A stretch of DNA of 64,000 nt from Gymnogyps californianus (Eukaryota > Chordata > Aves > Accipitriformes > Cathartidae): NCBI RefSeq assembly GCF_018139145.2, contig NC_059478.1, positions 17,963,001-18,027,000 on the forward strand, written 5' to 3'. Positions within the stretch are counted from its first letter, which is position 1; each line of letters starts with the position of its first letter. Both the position numbers and the translations under genes were made by a program. This document shows positions 14,808 through 44,313 of the stretch, piece after piece. Below the pieces are notes generated by a model. That model had not been told where the DNA came from. It saw only the letters and a program-made list of their open reading frames with translations, and did not search any database.

Positions 14808-16080
14808 GTGACAAGACTTGAGCATCTTGTGATCCTTTTACCTCTTCCTCCCAAGTGACATGTGCATCTGCAGCTTTTCAGAAAAGAAAACTGTAAGAAA
14901 GAGGTATTTTCAGTGTAACTTGATTAGGAAGTCAGTTGCTGTGTGTCTGGAGCACCAGCGAAGGATTAGTGTGCCAGTTTGTCTTCTTAGTCAATAACCT
15001 TTTGCAGCAATATGCTCATTTATTCACAGACTGCTTATGTACCTCTGGCATAGACTTTTTTTTTAACCAGCAGAGCTTGCAATCTATTTCACAACCACCC
15101 TTGTCTCCTATATGTGTTGCTTGCCAACTGTAATTAATGGGCTGAGTTTTATAGGCAATGCATGAGCATGTTCTCTATATATGTCCTAATTCTGGCAAAA
15201 GTTGCATTACCCAGGCCTCACTATGAACTATATTTCTGTATGAAATCCTAGCATGCATGAGTGTATTGAGCAGGCTGTTGAGATGGCTGTTGGAAACTTA
15301 TCTTTAAAGCTTTATTGCAAGCCAGAATATTTTGAAACTTGGCATACTGCTTTTGGAGTGGGTGCAGTTCATTTAGTTAAATCTGGGTCTGTCTCCTGCT
15401 CTTTATTTATAGTCCAGGTTCCCTAGGGTAGAAGGAAGTACCTAATTGCAAATCTGTCTTGCCAAGTACTTGGCAACTAGAGCTTCCCCCCACAATGGAG
15501 TTTGTCTCTAAAGCAGATAATGTCCATTTGGAATAACCTGACACTTGAGGCTAGAAAAGGGCAAAGAGTTTTGAAGAATAGTTTAGAGATTAAACTCAAG
15601 TATTTGTAACACACTTATTCATTTCTAGACACTGGGGATACAATACTTTTTTAACGTCATTAGTTGAAAAGAGTGTCTTGTGACAATCTTAACTCTATAT
15701 TTTTCACCTGCTCTGGCATTTTCATCCTTGCCCGCTATTGGTTTAATGTGGCATGTTAGGATATTTGGGTCAATAATCAGGTTACAAAAACATTTTGTAC
15801 CTATGTGCACACAAATATATGTATTTCATTTTCAAGAAATTTACGTGCTTTATTTGAATCAACTAGATTGCTAGAGTTTGAGAAGTACTTTTATGGCTTT
15901 GTGTACATTACAGAAATCTGGCATCTGAGTCAGTGTTTGCCATATGTGCATACCAAGGAGCACATATCAGTAGAGCAGAGGTACCAGTAGCATTAATGGC
16001 CTGCAGTTGCTGCTAGTCAGTCCTGTAAATCTGCAATACTGCAGAGTCAGCACAGGCCCCACTTGAGCAGAAACCTAAAC

Positions 16081-16119
16081 ATCTGTTTAACTTTAGGCAT
16101 GTGCTTAAGCTGCTTTGAC
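16081..16119 (-). repeat. Ancient amniote palindromic repeat fragment
   Basis: The reverse complement reads CTTAAGCACATGCCTAAAG and then TTAAACAGATGT, aligning with 51594-51624 at about 23 of 31 positions. It resembles an old interspersed repeat of amniotes with CTTAAGCACATGCTTAA palindromes. The family name cannot be given with certainty. Confidence 0.4.
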
Positions 16120-17539
16120 GTGAGCTGCTAAGTAAGGGGGGTGGTTTTGTTTTTAATCACTATTCTGAGTGCTTTACTTCACAAGGTTATGCTTAGGAAG
16201 CACTTCTCAGGCAGGATGGAGTTTGTTCCTTACCTTCAGCCTGCCTTTGCATAGTGGGGCAAGATGTGGGCATGGAGTCCCAAAATTTCTCTCTTCCTTT
16301 TCTTTCTTTCCATATGCTAGGTTTGCAGAGGTAGGAATCTTGGGTGCCCCAGCCTAAAAGAGAGCTGTAGCTTGTTCATGTAAGTCTCCAATCTGGAGAA
16401 TCAAGGGATGGGAACCGCAGGGCTGCTGGGTGCACATCTGCCCCAGCATACAAATAGCCTACAAAATGCTTAGTGTTCTCATTTCACTTTCAGATGGCGT
16501 GGTGTGTTCAGTAATACTTCAGTGCGTAGGCTGACCAGTGTTCATGCAATTATCTGAGGGACTCTGGCTGTGAAAACTTGCAGTGGGCTTGTTCCTTTTA
16601 CTCCTCCAAGCTATGAAAACAAATGGCTCTTCCTTTTGGATTGAATTTCATTCCCATTTCATTTTGTTGCTGCTCCTCCTCTGTGTTTCTCTCTCACCTA
16701 TTTTCTTCTGCTTTTGCCTGTCCAGACTCTTTCAGTACTCATGCTGATTATTAGCTGGAATAGTCTGTGTACATATATTCTATATATTATTCTATAATAA
16801 ATTTCTGAATTAAAATCTCGGTTGTCCTAGCTCTTATGATAGCAGGGTCAAACAGAACCTTTCGAGAACAACTGTGGCTGAAAGTGCTTGGAGGAAAATA
16901 CATTCTTGCCCTGACACTGACGTGATAGCTGAAAAGCCGCTGGCAAAATAGCACTAGTCTGTTGAAGTCTGTTCTCCCAGACAGTGGAAACTGTTGCTTT
17001 GTTCCACCCAAATGAAGGAACTCAACTTGGAAGCCTCTTCTGACTCTTTGGTCACCAGCAAGTTCGGAAGAGTTGTTAAAGATCCCTCCTGTGCTTAGGC
17101 CTGGTATACTTAATTACATGTTATAAATTTGATAAACTCATTTTTGGGAAGGAGAATGTAGAAGTCAAAGGAAGGGGGTGGGAGGGAAACTCCTTTTGCT
17201 TATTGCCACTGGAAAGACTTAAGTCTGAACCGAGGGAAACAAGGCTTAACAACAAATGGTATGTTTCTGTTAACAGACCAACACGAAGATCTCCCTCCAT
17301 CTGAGTGGGGGGATGTTAATGTCTCGTTACAGTTTGTTTGATGGGGATTGGAATTTATTGTGGTATCTGGTAGCATCCATCCTTCAGTTCTTCGTCTGTT
17401 TTGATAAGGAAAAAATCCTGTGCTGCTGTATCCAACTCCATTCCTCCTGATAAATAAGCTACATATCTTTAAAAGCCATCTATTACCCTCTGTTTGTCAG
17501 TTTTATAAACTGGAAAAGATTAGTGGGAAGAGAAAGGGA

Positions 17540-17730
17540 GGGTTGCTGCTCGCATTGTGTGCAGGGCCTGACGGCACTGGGGAGGCGGCAGCCTGCTCCT
17601 GCTGAGCAGGGGGTCGGGGAGGATGCCCCACCGGGGCACTTCCCTGCTGCTGCCTCCGCACCTGCAGCTCCTGCCCTGAAACCCTGTGTGGCCCCAGGCG
17701 TGAGGAAACACCCGCGCACGGCGCTGTGAT
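17540..17730. other. Small GC-rich patch with several CpG
   Basis: About 190 bp with roughly ten CpG in AT-rich surroundings. Frames on both strands stay open through it because of composition. It may be a small orphan CpG cluster or an unrecognised exon; nothing identifies it. Confidence 0.3.
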
Positions 17731-20700
17731 GTTCTCTGGGTCTGGGTAGCTGCTGGAGCTCATTATTTGGACCAATGTTAACTGTTGAAGAATAATTTCT
17801 TCTGCTGGGCCATAAGTGGTGCCCTGGAAGAGCTGCCCTCCCGGTAACCACCACCTTGAGAGCCTGCAGCTGGCAGAGCTCCTCCTCTGCATCCGCAGCT
17901 CCCTTGCTCAGTCATACAGGACACTTTTTGAACTGTGCCGGCTGCAGTGCTTTTGGGACCATGAGTTGCCCCTGCCCCAAACACTGAAACTAGCAGAGGT
18001 AGCTTAGCACTACATCCCCGCTTTCCTCCATCCCTTCCTTAGCAGACTTCCAGAAAGCAATGGGCATGGGGTGCCTGCTATCCAGGCACATAAAGCTAAG
18101 AGAACAAGCACAGCCATCTAGAGCTGACTTACCCCAGCCTCGGCACCTAAAAGCACTTTTTGAAGCACACATGCACACACGAATGAGGCCGTGAAGCCGT
18201 CTCAGGGCACTGCTGATCAGAGTTGTCCTGTTCTCTGAGAGGTGAGCACTCCTCTCCCACCGTCTGTAATGACAGCAGGTGTGTTTCTTGTTGTGCTACC
18301 TGAATTTTTCTTTTGACTTCTTATTTAATGTAGTCCTAGTTTTTACAGAAGCCTTTCTCATTATTTCCAGTAAAATCACGAGGAGGAATTATTTTCCAAA
18401 CTCCAGTTTGTTGCACTGGAAAATACAAAATAGACCTGCTGGGATTAACCCGAACAACCTGCACTTGGCTGAATCACAGCACTGAATTTCTCCCCTGGAT
18501 ATTCTGAGATTTCTTTGAACGTTGCAAATTAGCATTGCACTTAGGCTGATACTAGCAATAGGGGATGAGTGACGTTAATATTTGAAAGTTGTGTGGTAAA
18601 TCTAATTTTCAGGTTTGCATGCCAAAGCTTAGCATGTACTGAGGCACTTAAAACTGACATATAGATATTGTAGCTACGATTTAAATGTGTGGTATGTCTC
18701 AACATTTCATGGCCCTGATATACAAATATTGCAGGGTTAAAACCAGCGAGTTGTAAGCACGATGGTGTGGCTACCTCTTTTGAATAATTAGTACATGATA
18801 GAACAAAACAATACCATCTCACAAACTGTGATTATGGTCAGTCAGCACTTGAAAAATAATAGGTTTGGCAATTTTAATTTTTTACCTCAGATTTTACAGG
18901 GAGGCCGTAGGCAGAGTGAAGCATGTCCAGATTATACTCTTATCTCCAAGGATCAGTATGTAGTCCTTAAGGTGGTGTGAGAGCAGGAGCTGTGTGGTTC
19001 AGCAGCAATCAGCCGAAGTGGCATAGTAACATCCTACCAAATTCATTGGGATCCAAAATGGTGAGAAACAGTAGGTTTTATTATTCAGTTTTATGTGCTC
19101 TGTGAAATTTGTAGGTGATGAATCTTCACGGGAATGTTTCAAGGAAAAGCCCTAGATTAAGTCTCATTTTATAAGCTCCGAAAGAAGGCCAGGGAATGCA
19201 GTTCTGGAGCACTGTTGGTTCAGTATATTTGCATCCACGTCCAAAATAATTTACCAGGGATTCCGCAGTCCTCATTTTGCTGGCTGTTAGGAGATTTACC
19301 ATATCTAAGTCGTAATGCATCAAATAAATTAATCGAATCATTGATTTTTAGGAAACAAAAAGCATAGCAATCAGGAAGTAACTTGAACCTCTTTCCCCTC
19401 CCAGAATGGGCTGCCTGTAAGTGAATATTCCAGAATACTGTGATTTTTACGAAGAAAACTGGGATAAATACCTATAAATTCAAACGACATACTGTTTTTT
19501 CATGAAGTAACTGTAATGAATGTGACTCAAATTACAGAGCCAGTTGCAAGCAGACCTGCAATGGAAAACATATGCTGGATTGCACATGTGATGGATCCCA
19601 GCAGGCGACAATTGCTTGGCTATAAGCTGTGTGCAGGACAATTCTGTGCTGTGGTGAATTGTCCATGGTAAACTACCCTAGTTCAATCCATTAAAACAAA
19701 AAGTACTAAAGGAACAAAAAGATCCCTGATCTGAGTCTTGTAGCCCCCTGCAGTAAGTCAGCTATCGTAGTCCCCTCACTTCTGGGATGTGGAAGGAGCC
19801 CCACGAGTAGCTAAGGCAGCCCGTGGGAGTGGGCTGGCAATCAGAAGGCAGAGCAACTTTCTGGGGAGTTTTGAAAGCGACTTTGAAACAAATTTTATAG
19901 CTGAATATGAATTTGGTGAAGGAAGAAGATGTTGATTTGTTTATAGAAGCAAGAAAAAGGCTGGCTGTAGCATTTTGTGTCCTCTGAGTTCAGTGTTAGT
20001 GTCTCACTTCAGCACTTTCCTCCAGTGTAAGACAGACAGGTGCGTAGACACATAGTAGAAATTTCAGCAGAAGTTGGACTTCCTCTTTCATTTGAAATTG
20101 GTATTCACAGATCAGATAAAACGAGACTACGGACAAGGAAAATGAAAATGAAATGCTACAGGGAACTCTAGAACTTGTTACCTACGCTGCCAAGTTCATG
20201 TGAGGGGTTTTGATAAGGAAACTGAGATCTTTTGAAACAAGCAAATGGACAGTAGAACAGAAGCAGGACTCGAGAGAGGACTCCTAGGACACTTGGAAAT
20301 GGAAATAATTGGTGGTTTGCACGTAACGCACAGTAACGTTTAAAGCAGCAAAAGAATCATTAAAGACAAATACCTTACAGCAACACAGAGTGGAGGAATC
20401 TGATCCTCTGGTAGGATTTCTTGGGAGAGGTGGTGAGAGGAAACAGGAATGGAAAGTACGAGAGATTTTATCAATGAGTCTCCTGCTGCTAGACATGACT
20501 TGTGGCATTCATTAAACCAAACTATATAACCTTTCATCATAAAAAGTTAATTTTCTTCAAATATTCCAATTGTTAGGCCACATCCTTATCTCTTCACATT
20601 AAGAAGTAAAACTAACTATGCATTATTTGTTACAAGTAGTTTGTTTATGCCATATAAAAGAAATGGATTGAATGGCTACCTTAGGTAAAACACTTCTTAG

Positions 20701-22769
20701 CACTAGTATTTTTGAAACAAAGGTATAATTAGGGCTTACATTAAAATCTGACTCTTCTGAAAACCATGGAAGAACTTTGTACAAGAAAGCAAATAACATG
20801 TAACAAAACCACCCTCTTCCCTGCCATATCCCCACAGGAGGATTTAAGTCTTTCCAGAAATGGAATAAACAATACTCTGGGGATGCTCAGGAATGCTTAT
20901 AGTGGTTAGGTTTTAACATGATACAATAAAGCATTGTATAGGGATAATATTCTTGCAGAGTCAAAGGACATGAAAGTAAAAAGGGCTGAGTCATGGACAG
21001 GCAGAATTAAGTATACAACAGGCACGTTTAAAAACCCTTCCTTATCTGAGTTATGCTGTACTTTCCTGATGCAAAATACCCAATTTACTGGACCCTCACC
21101 TCAGTGGTACTAGAATTTTTTTGTTGCCAGAGTAACAAAACTCTATATGCTGGCCTTCGTAAGCATATGATCAAAGGAACTATCCAATTTCCACCCACTG
21201 TGTGCAGGCTGCCAATTTAAATATTTACTACCCTTGAACTGGCCAGCCAGGAATGCAGCAGCAGAAAGGAGTATGAACCACGTATGTACTGCCACTGACC
21301 TGGTACATGTTCTGTTTTCTGGAAAAGATACAAGAGGAATTTGAAGTGAACATGCTGTGGCTGCATTAGTAGAAAAATTGACTATATGTGCTTTAAAAAA
21401 CCAAACATACAAAAAACACCCAACCCCAAAAAACCATTTACAACTATGCTACAGTAAGAACATTGCTTGAGTAATGTCTCAGAGAATTGTCCTTGCTGTA
21501 AGCGTACCAATTGAGACATATTGTTTCATTATAGACTAGGAATTCATGGAGCCATTAAGTATTAATTTCCTTTAAAATGCTGCTGTTTTATTAAGTGCCT
21601 TCAATGGTTAGTCATTTTCTCCCCATAGCCAAAGTGTCTTTGAAATGCAGTGATAAATTGAATAAATGGGAGAGAACTGGTTTTTTTGACTTCTGTTGTC
21701 TGGTGCGCTCTGCCTTCAGGAGGTAGGAAAATTTCAGGTGTGCCCTGCTAAATGCAAACACTTTCTTTTACATATGTCATCTAGTTCAGAAGAAGGACAT
21801 ACCTCTTCATCACCAACAAATATTTGAGGCAAACTCTAAAGACTTTTTTTTTTTCCTTTGTATTTTGCTGACTAGTAGAATGTAATGGTCAGAAAGATGC
21901 TAGGAAAATAAATCATCTTTGTAAAGGAAGTATTTTTTTGCTTGGCAGTCATATCCAAAATAAGATGTTTCACTGTAGCCAGAACAGATTACAAAGCCCA
22001 CCGTGAGTTTGATGTTTGTTTTATTCGTGCAAAACCACAATGCACTGATTGCTAGATTACCCGTGTCAGAGGTGCCCCAGAATGAAAATCTCCTTCATGT
22101 TCTACCTTAAGGTCCAACATAGCTCCTGACCATAGGAACTTGGCTGGATATTGGGCAGTTATGGAAACACTTGAGGGTCCCATCACACCTGGTGGCCTCA
22201 AGAGGCCACTCAAGGATTCAGGGGAGCCTTCTGCACCTGCACAGGAAGTCTTGGCTGCATATTGGTTCCACACTGCTTTTACTTTCTGGGGAGCAGAGAC
22301 TATGTAAACTCTAGATATGGCAAATACATAAAATAAGGAGGATACTGAATATTCTCAGACAGAATATTGATGTCCCATTTATTTTCTTATCCACAAAGTA
22401 TTTTGCTTTAAATAAACACTTCATTGAGTCCAATCTTAAAAGTGACAGTACTACAAACTCAATGGAATTTAGAATTTCATTTATCCCTTATTATCAGTAT
22501 TATTCAGAAAAACTTTGTTGCTGTTCTGCAGGTGTTTCCTCAGGCACTCTTAATAAGATGCCCTCCTGTTTCCTAATTATCATTTACAACTAGGAAAAAT
22601 ATCATAAACTTAACACGTGCCACAATTTCCTCACCTAGCCTGGCTTAGTACTGAGAATAAGCTAGTCTTCCCTATGCTAGATACACAGATGTATTTAGAT
22701 TTGCTCCCAGCATTCTATTCTCAGGATTCTAGGTATCCGTTTCTCTTCATCTTTCCAAGTCCATGCTGC
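17731..22769. other. Intergenic DNA, no gene recognised
   Basis: Mostly AT-rich sequence with short, overlapping, unrecognised frames. No repeat named. Confidence 0.6.
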
Positions 22770-22915
22770 TTTTTGCTGCCATTTTTGGTTTCTTTCCAAT
22801 TTATTAATATCCTTGTCATAGCATGGTGTCCAGAACTTAACAGTAATCCAGCTGCGGCCTCATGACCGCTGAACATGTGTTGCAGCAATGTCATTTCTGT
22901 GCAGACTTTCTTCTA
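22770..22915 (-). mobile_element. Old CR1/L3-type LINE fragment
   Basis: The plus strand shows a degraded form of the CR1 3'-region signature: TTTCTTTCCAATTTATTAAT, then GTGTCCAGAACTTAACAG, then TCCAGCTGCGGCCTCATGAC. This matches the pattern in which CR1 copies read (complement) 'TCCAATTT...GTGCCCAGAACTGGACACA...TCCAG-TG-GGCCT'. Many substitutions point to an old insertion. Edges are approximate. Confidence 0.65.
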
Positions 22916-24423
22916 ATGGCAGCTCTCATGGTAGGAGATTCATATTCAGTTTATAAACATCTCAAATCATGTAATGAAACTTTAAAGGAATCTTGTTACT
23001 TGGCTCTTACCTATGGCTTTGAGAGGTTCTTAGAACCACAGGAGAGAGAAGCAGAAAACTCAGTGGCAACCACTGCTCACCTCTAGTGTTCTCTTGCCGT
23101 TTTCCTTAACTTTCTCTTTTTTTTTTTTTATTGAAAGCCCATTGCATATAACATTGGCTTTCATTCTTTTGTAGAGTGCTACAAAAAGAAGTACTTCATG
23201 AGCATATGCTTGTTCAAACACGTTTTTCTTTTCACTTTATCCTTCCCCCCAAAAAAAAACTCTCCAGGTTTTAAATAAATAGCTATCTGGAAGAAGGAAT
23301 AACAATGTGTTCTTCCAGCTTGTTATGGAATATACTGAGCTTAGAATTGTTCCTTACATAATTTTATTTACCCTTAATGTTTTGCTAAAAACACCATTAG
23401 CAATGACTTTCCCTTTTTGGCTGTTAAACTTATGCAGTGGTTAATTATTGTAGTGCCTGCTGCAAGGAGCTGCTCAATGCTGTGGTTAGCAGGAAAGCTT
23501 AAAAAGCTGAAGTTGTTTAGAAAGTTCACAACAGATAGTTGACATATTTTTGCTTGTTGTCAGCTAGTGCTCTCATAAGACTATAGACAGCATGAGTGAA
23601 CGTAGGAGGAAACAATACATCTGCAGACACTGGCAGACAGCATTGCTTGCCAAATTTGGCCACAGTTCCTTTAGATAAATAATTTCTCAGTGACGTGCTG
23701 TGTTGAAATTATATAAACAGCAAAAATTACTAAGACCTGGGCCCCAGGGTCTTGTGGGTTTCAAGATTTTCTGCAATCAGTATTCTGACATCTGCAAATA
23801 TTTTTCTCTAACAGCTGATGCCAGGAACAGAGCAACATTACCATCACTTTCTATGTATTCAAGATTTTGAATATATTGAAATAATGTCTCTTCAGCCCCA
23901 GCCCTGATGAGGATCTTTGCACTATCATAACCACCAGCTCATATGAGAAGACTTACACAAAAGTTATCACAGCAGCAATCTTTTCTCAGAATGGCTTGTA
24001 ACGTCTTATAGCAACAACTCCATTAGCATTTCAAGAAATGTGCATGGAAAAACACTGTATTAAGTTTCAGTCTCCACAATTATCAAGGGTTTTAGAGTAA
24101 CTTCTGCTGAACATAATGTAACTTACTTTGCACATTGAATGCACGGGGTTAGAGGTTATTAAGGTTGTTTTTCCTACTTAGGACCAGACAATAGCTAGCT
24201 TCTAACTCTGTGGTAAGACTTCCTTGATAATCAAGATACTTCCACTATGACAGTCATATACACTAGAGCTATCTGAAAAGTGTTTTCTATCACTGAGGAA
24301 TTTATGCAGGAAACAACTGTGCATAATTCTTCCTGAACAGAAACATCCCACAGGAAAACCTTACCTGACTAATTTTTATCGAAGCATCTCTAGACAGTCT
24401 TCTGAAGTTATAAAAACAAATCC
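22916..24423. other. Intergenic DNA downstream of CDC7
   Basis: AT-rich sequence beyond the proposed CDC7 polyadenylation sites. A longer 3' UTR reaching here cannot be excluded, since further TTTATT (AATAAA on minus) occurs near 23362. Confidence 0.5.
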
Positions 24424-24584
24424 TTTATTTAACAGATATTCTTTAAAAAAATCAGTTTCCATAACAGAAATCAAACCTATGCATCTCACACGAGACATTC
24501 TGAATGCAGTAGTTGTTGAATATTGACAGTTACCCATGGCACTGAGGAAACGTGGGCTATGCAAAATGAGTAACTGCATTTATT
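24424..24584 (-). terminator. CDC7: CDC7 3' end: candidate polyadenylation signals
   Basis: Reading on from the stop on the minus strand, the first AATAAA is at 24584-24579, about 630 nt into the 3' UTR. A second, at 24429-24424, is followed within 20 nt by a T-rich GGATTTGTTTTT stretch that suits a downstream element. I see no canonical signal between 25213 and 24585. Which site is used cannot be told from sequence. Confidence 0.45.
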
Positions 24585-25213
24585 ACTATTGCCTAAGTAG
24601 GAAAGACCAGACAGGAACGAAAATGTACTTTTAAAACAGTTATGCTTTTCTTTTGATGATATAACCTCCAGCACCTGGCCCCTCCTCTAGCAACACTCCC
24701 AAAGTAATACTGTTCTCTGAAAATAGTCTGAACAAAATTAACACACTTTGTGCCATTTTCAGTCCCCCGTGTACTAATCAGGAACAAAGCAGAGATATGC
24801 AAGTATGGAAAAAAGTCTCTCAAGCACTTTCTGATTTCAGTCATACCTTAAGGCAAATTTGTAAATTTTAAGGGAATACCTTGAGAATTAAGCATAGAGC
24901 TTGTGAAACTCTTTTTCATTGTAGTATTTGATCGAAGTTAACTTTCTCAGAGAACAGGTATGCACAGCAATAACCCCTCAGAAGTGTCTTAGGATAAGAC
25001 CATGTTAGTGATGTTTATGTAATTTTTACATCTGCAAGTATTTCTTAAACTGACATTTGCAGTCCAACTGTACAAGACAAAATTTCAGTAGTTCTGTGCA
25101 CAGTGTGATGGTATTTCAATGAGTGTAAATGTTGAGGGCAACAAGGTAAAACTACCTCAGTATTTTGTTTCCACATAAAACGTATGAAAGCAATAATAGA
25201 ATATGGTATCTTC
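24585..25213 (-). other. CDC7: Probable CDC7 3' UTR
   Basis: This AT-rich stretch runs directly from the CDC7 stop to the first canonical polyadenylation signal. No open frame or repeat is recognised. The length is inferred only from the signal position. Confidence 0.5.
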
Positions 25214-41652
<16,439 letters not shown>

Positions 41653-44105
41653 CACAAAACAAACCTGAAGTAAAAAATCCAAGACTTCGAGGACCACTTC
41701 TGGACGCCTGGGGGAGCAAGCATATCTGGTAAGACACTTCCTGGCCCTGCACTCAGTTCCTGAGATGAGATTTAGGGAGTCTGAGGAGTTCCTCTGTGCC
41801 ACCTAAAACAACAAAGTGTCACCCATCACCCCAGAGAAAAACTAAACCAGTAAACCCACTCTATCTCTAGTAAGAGGAAAAAAGGGGAAAGGGAAGGAAG
41901 ACTGCAGAATAAGCTTAGACACAAGTGATTTTCGTTCATCCCTTGTGTGTTTCCTCATTCACATTAAAGCATTATCTTTTCCCTGAAGTTTGCTTTGAAA
42001 GGCAAGGAACTGATGCACGCAGAAATAGCTGCATTGCACACTGCAACACCCGTACAAAGACACAAAACCTGAAAGAAATTATAAGAGAAAAAAACATCTT
42101 CTCACTATGAGATATTTCTCTCTCTTCTAGATAAGATCAACAGAAGGCATAATTGTTTGTTGCCTTCCCCCCAACAAGAAATAATAGCACATGCTTATTT
42201 GGAAATACTTCTTCCCAAATCTTGGAAACACTGTAAATAAAACTGTAAATTAGTAAAGTGTACCAATATTGTACAATCAAAAAACCCTGATAATCCTGTT
42301 TCGTGAGGAAAAGAAAGGCAGAGAGCCCCAGGGCAGGATAACCAGTGATAAGTGAGCCTGGAAGCACCACCTCTCACAGTTGCCCAACCCTGGTTTCATT
42401 CAAAGATCTGCCTTGCCTGTAACTTTGCCAAACCTTCAAAGTTCTGGCTGAACTTTTCCACACTGGGGAAACATATTCTGAAAAACTTCAAATGAAAGGA
42501 TTCATCTGTTTCAGCTATGGAGCTAGACATATATTTTGTCCCCAAAGAATTCGAGCTACCTTTAGTCTGTCATCCTCGTGCAACAGAACAGGGATAGGCA
42601 ACAGCCTCTTTTTTTGAAGGAGCTTTGCTGGAGAGTGGGACTTGAAAACTAATGGAATGAGATTAGAGATATTTCTAGTCTCTCACAGGTAGACACTCCC
42701 TCCGCTAGTGCTGAGTAGGCAGATAAGCCTGTTCCAAACCTGAAATAGCATGGCCTCATTAGCAGAATAAGGAGCGCAAATTAATACAGACACTCCCTGC
42801 CGCTCACCACGACCTACTTGCTCCGATTCAGTCCCATGCCAGCCTCAGCTCTAGGCTCTTCCAGTTCAAGGCTGGCCACAAACACTTTGTTTGGAAAAAG
42901 AAAATGAACGCTTCTGTCTGCCTGCAAACCACCACGGGAACATGTTCATGGCTTGCTGGCCATGAGGAGGGTGAAAGGGGCTTGATAACTCAAGGTGTCA
43001 TTTCCATTCATTTATGTTAAACACACAAGCTACTCATCTGCAGAACTGAATACCCCGAATATTTGAGTATATTAAAAAATGGTTTACTAATTTGGAAGTG
43101 GGCTTAACAGTTATAAAATGGAATGGAACATCAAACAAAGTTTGATTCAGTCAGATATTTAGTTTTTACATTAAAAAACACTCAAAAGACACCATTAGAG
43201 ATAAAAAATTAAGAGGAAGACGAAAACGATCCAAAGTTTCAGCTCAGAGAACTTTCTTGCAGTTAAATCACTTCTCCAATTTAAAAAAAAAAAATCTCCA
43301 TAATATGAAAATAAGAAAAAAACCAAAACAGATAGTGACAGGTTCAAACAGTCCACATAGCTTCAGGGTCTTCTGAGTAAGGTATTTGAACCTTGCACAC
43401 AGAAATTAGTGATACTGCTGCTAAATCCTCGGCTAAAACAACGCTGCTAACAGGAACACAGTCTGCTGCCACTACAACGCAAAGCTCCTTTAAGTGGGAA
43501 CTTACACATAGAAACCCCTGGAAAAAGCTCAGCATGCCAAAAATAAAAGTCGATATTAATATCTCTACTTTGCCATTTAAGAAAAGCAAACGTTGTGGCT
43601 GGATTAAGTCTTGCAATAAGTTGGTATTTTCTACAGATACACAATAAATCCGTCTATTACAAGACAAGCAACAGAAGTCACGCATCCAGAACTTCACTTT
43701 GTGCTGGTAATGCCAGACAAAAGGAAAACATCTGGAGCTTGTCACAGCAGGTTGGCTTTACAGGACAGCCCCTGGGAGCAAGGCTCTTGGTCAAGCGCAC
43801 GTCCCCAGCTGCATTCGAACTGCAGTCTGAGAGCGCGCATGCTGCAAACCAGCGGGAGTCACACCCGAAACGGCAGAGCTGCAGGCATGCAAGCGGTTAT
43901 AACGAGGGCGGTGGGGGATCCGCGCGGGTTTGCCAGCGGGCGTGGGGCTTCCCGGGTGGCCACAGACGCCAGGAGCAGGGTGAAGAAGGGCACTTCAGCT
44001 CCCCCCCCTCGGAGCCGCCCCTCGGCACCCCTCCGCCGGGCCAGGCGCCCGTTCCGACCGGCCCCACGGGAACCGCCCCCCGCGGGGATCAGCCGGGACT
44101 GAGGC

Positions 44106-44124
44106 GGGGGGGGGGGGGGGGGGG
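44106..44124 (+). repeat. 19-base poly-G run
   Basis: An uninterrupted run of 19 G inside the CpG island. It is also quadruplex-capable. Its length may vary or be mis-assembled. Confidence 0.85.
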
Positions 44125-44166
44125 CAGAGCGGGGCCTCCCCACAGACGAGCAGGCCGCGCCGCGCG

Positions 44167-44186
44167 GGGTCGGGTCGGGTCGGGTC
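44167..44186 (+). repeat. (GGGTC)4 repeat, G-quadruplex motif
   Basis: Four perfect GGGTC units give four G3 tracts with two-base loops, a canonical intramolecular G-quadruplex pattern on the plus strand (the non-template strand for plus-strand transcription). Confidence 0.8.
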
Positions 44187-44313
44187 CCCCCGTCCCCGCG
44201 GAGGGGCCGCGGGAGACCGGCGCCCCCGGGCCGCCACGGCCGCAGCCCGCCGGGCGGGGGGTGGGGGTTGGCCGCGGTGCGGGCAGCGCCGGGGGGCTCG
44301 CGCGAGGACTCAC

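Larger units (their letters stand above)
12591..17539. other. Intergenic DNA, no gene recognised
   Basis: Contains the A and T homopolymer runs and the palindromic fragment near 16081 listed separately. Short open frames of 60-98 codons on both strands show no family resemblance. Confidence 0.6.
41665..44313 (-). other. CDC7: Presumed CDC7 intron 1
   Basis: About 2.65 kb if the exon 1 donor at 44313 is right. It runs from the CpG island into AT-rich DNA; no coding exon is seen in it. Confidence 0.45.

Noticed and set aside
1..24400. 3' exons of TGFBR3, the convergent neighbour of CDC7 in mammals
   Set aside because: The conserved transmembrane and cytoplasmic tail sequence was not found in any frame; the gene presumably lies beyond the window.
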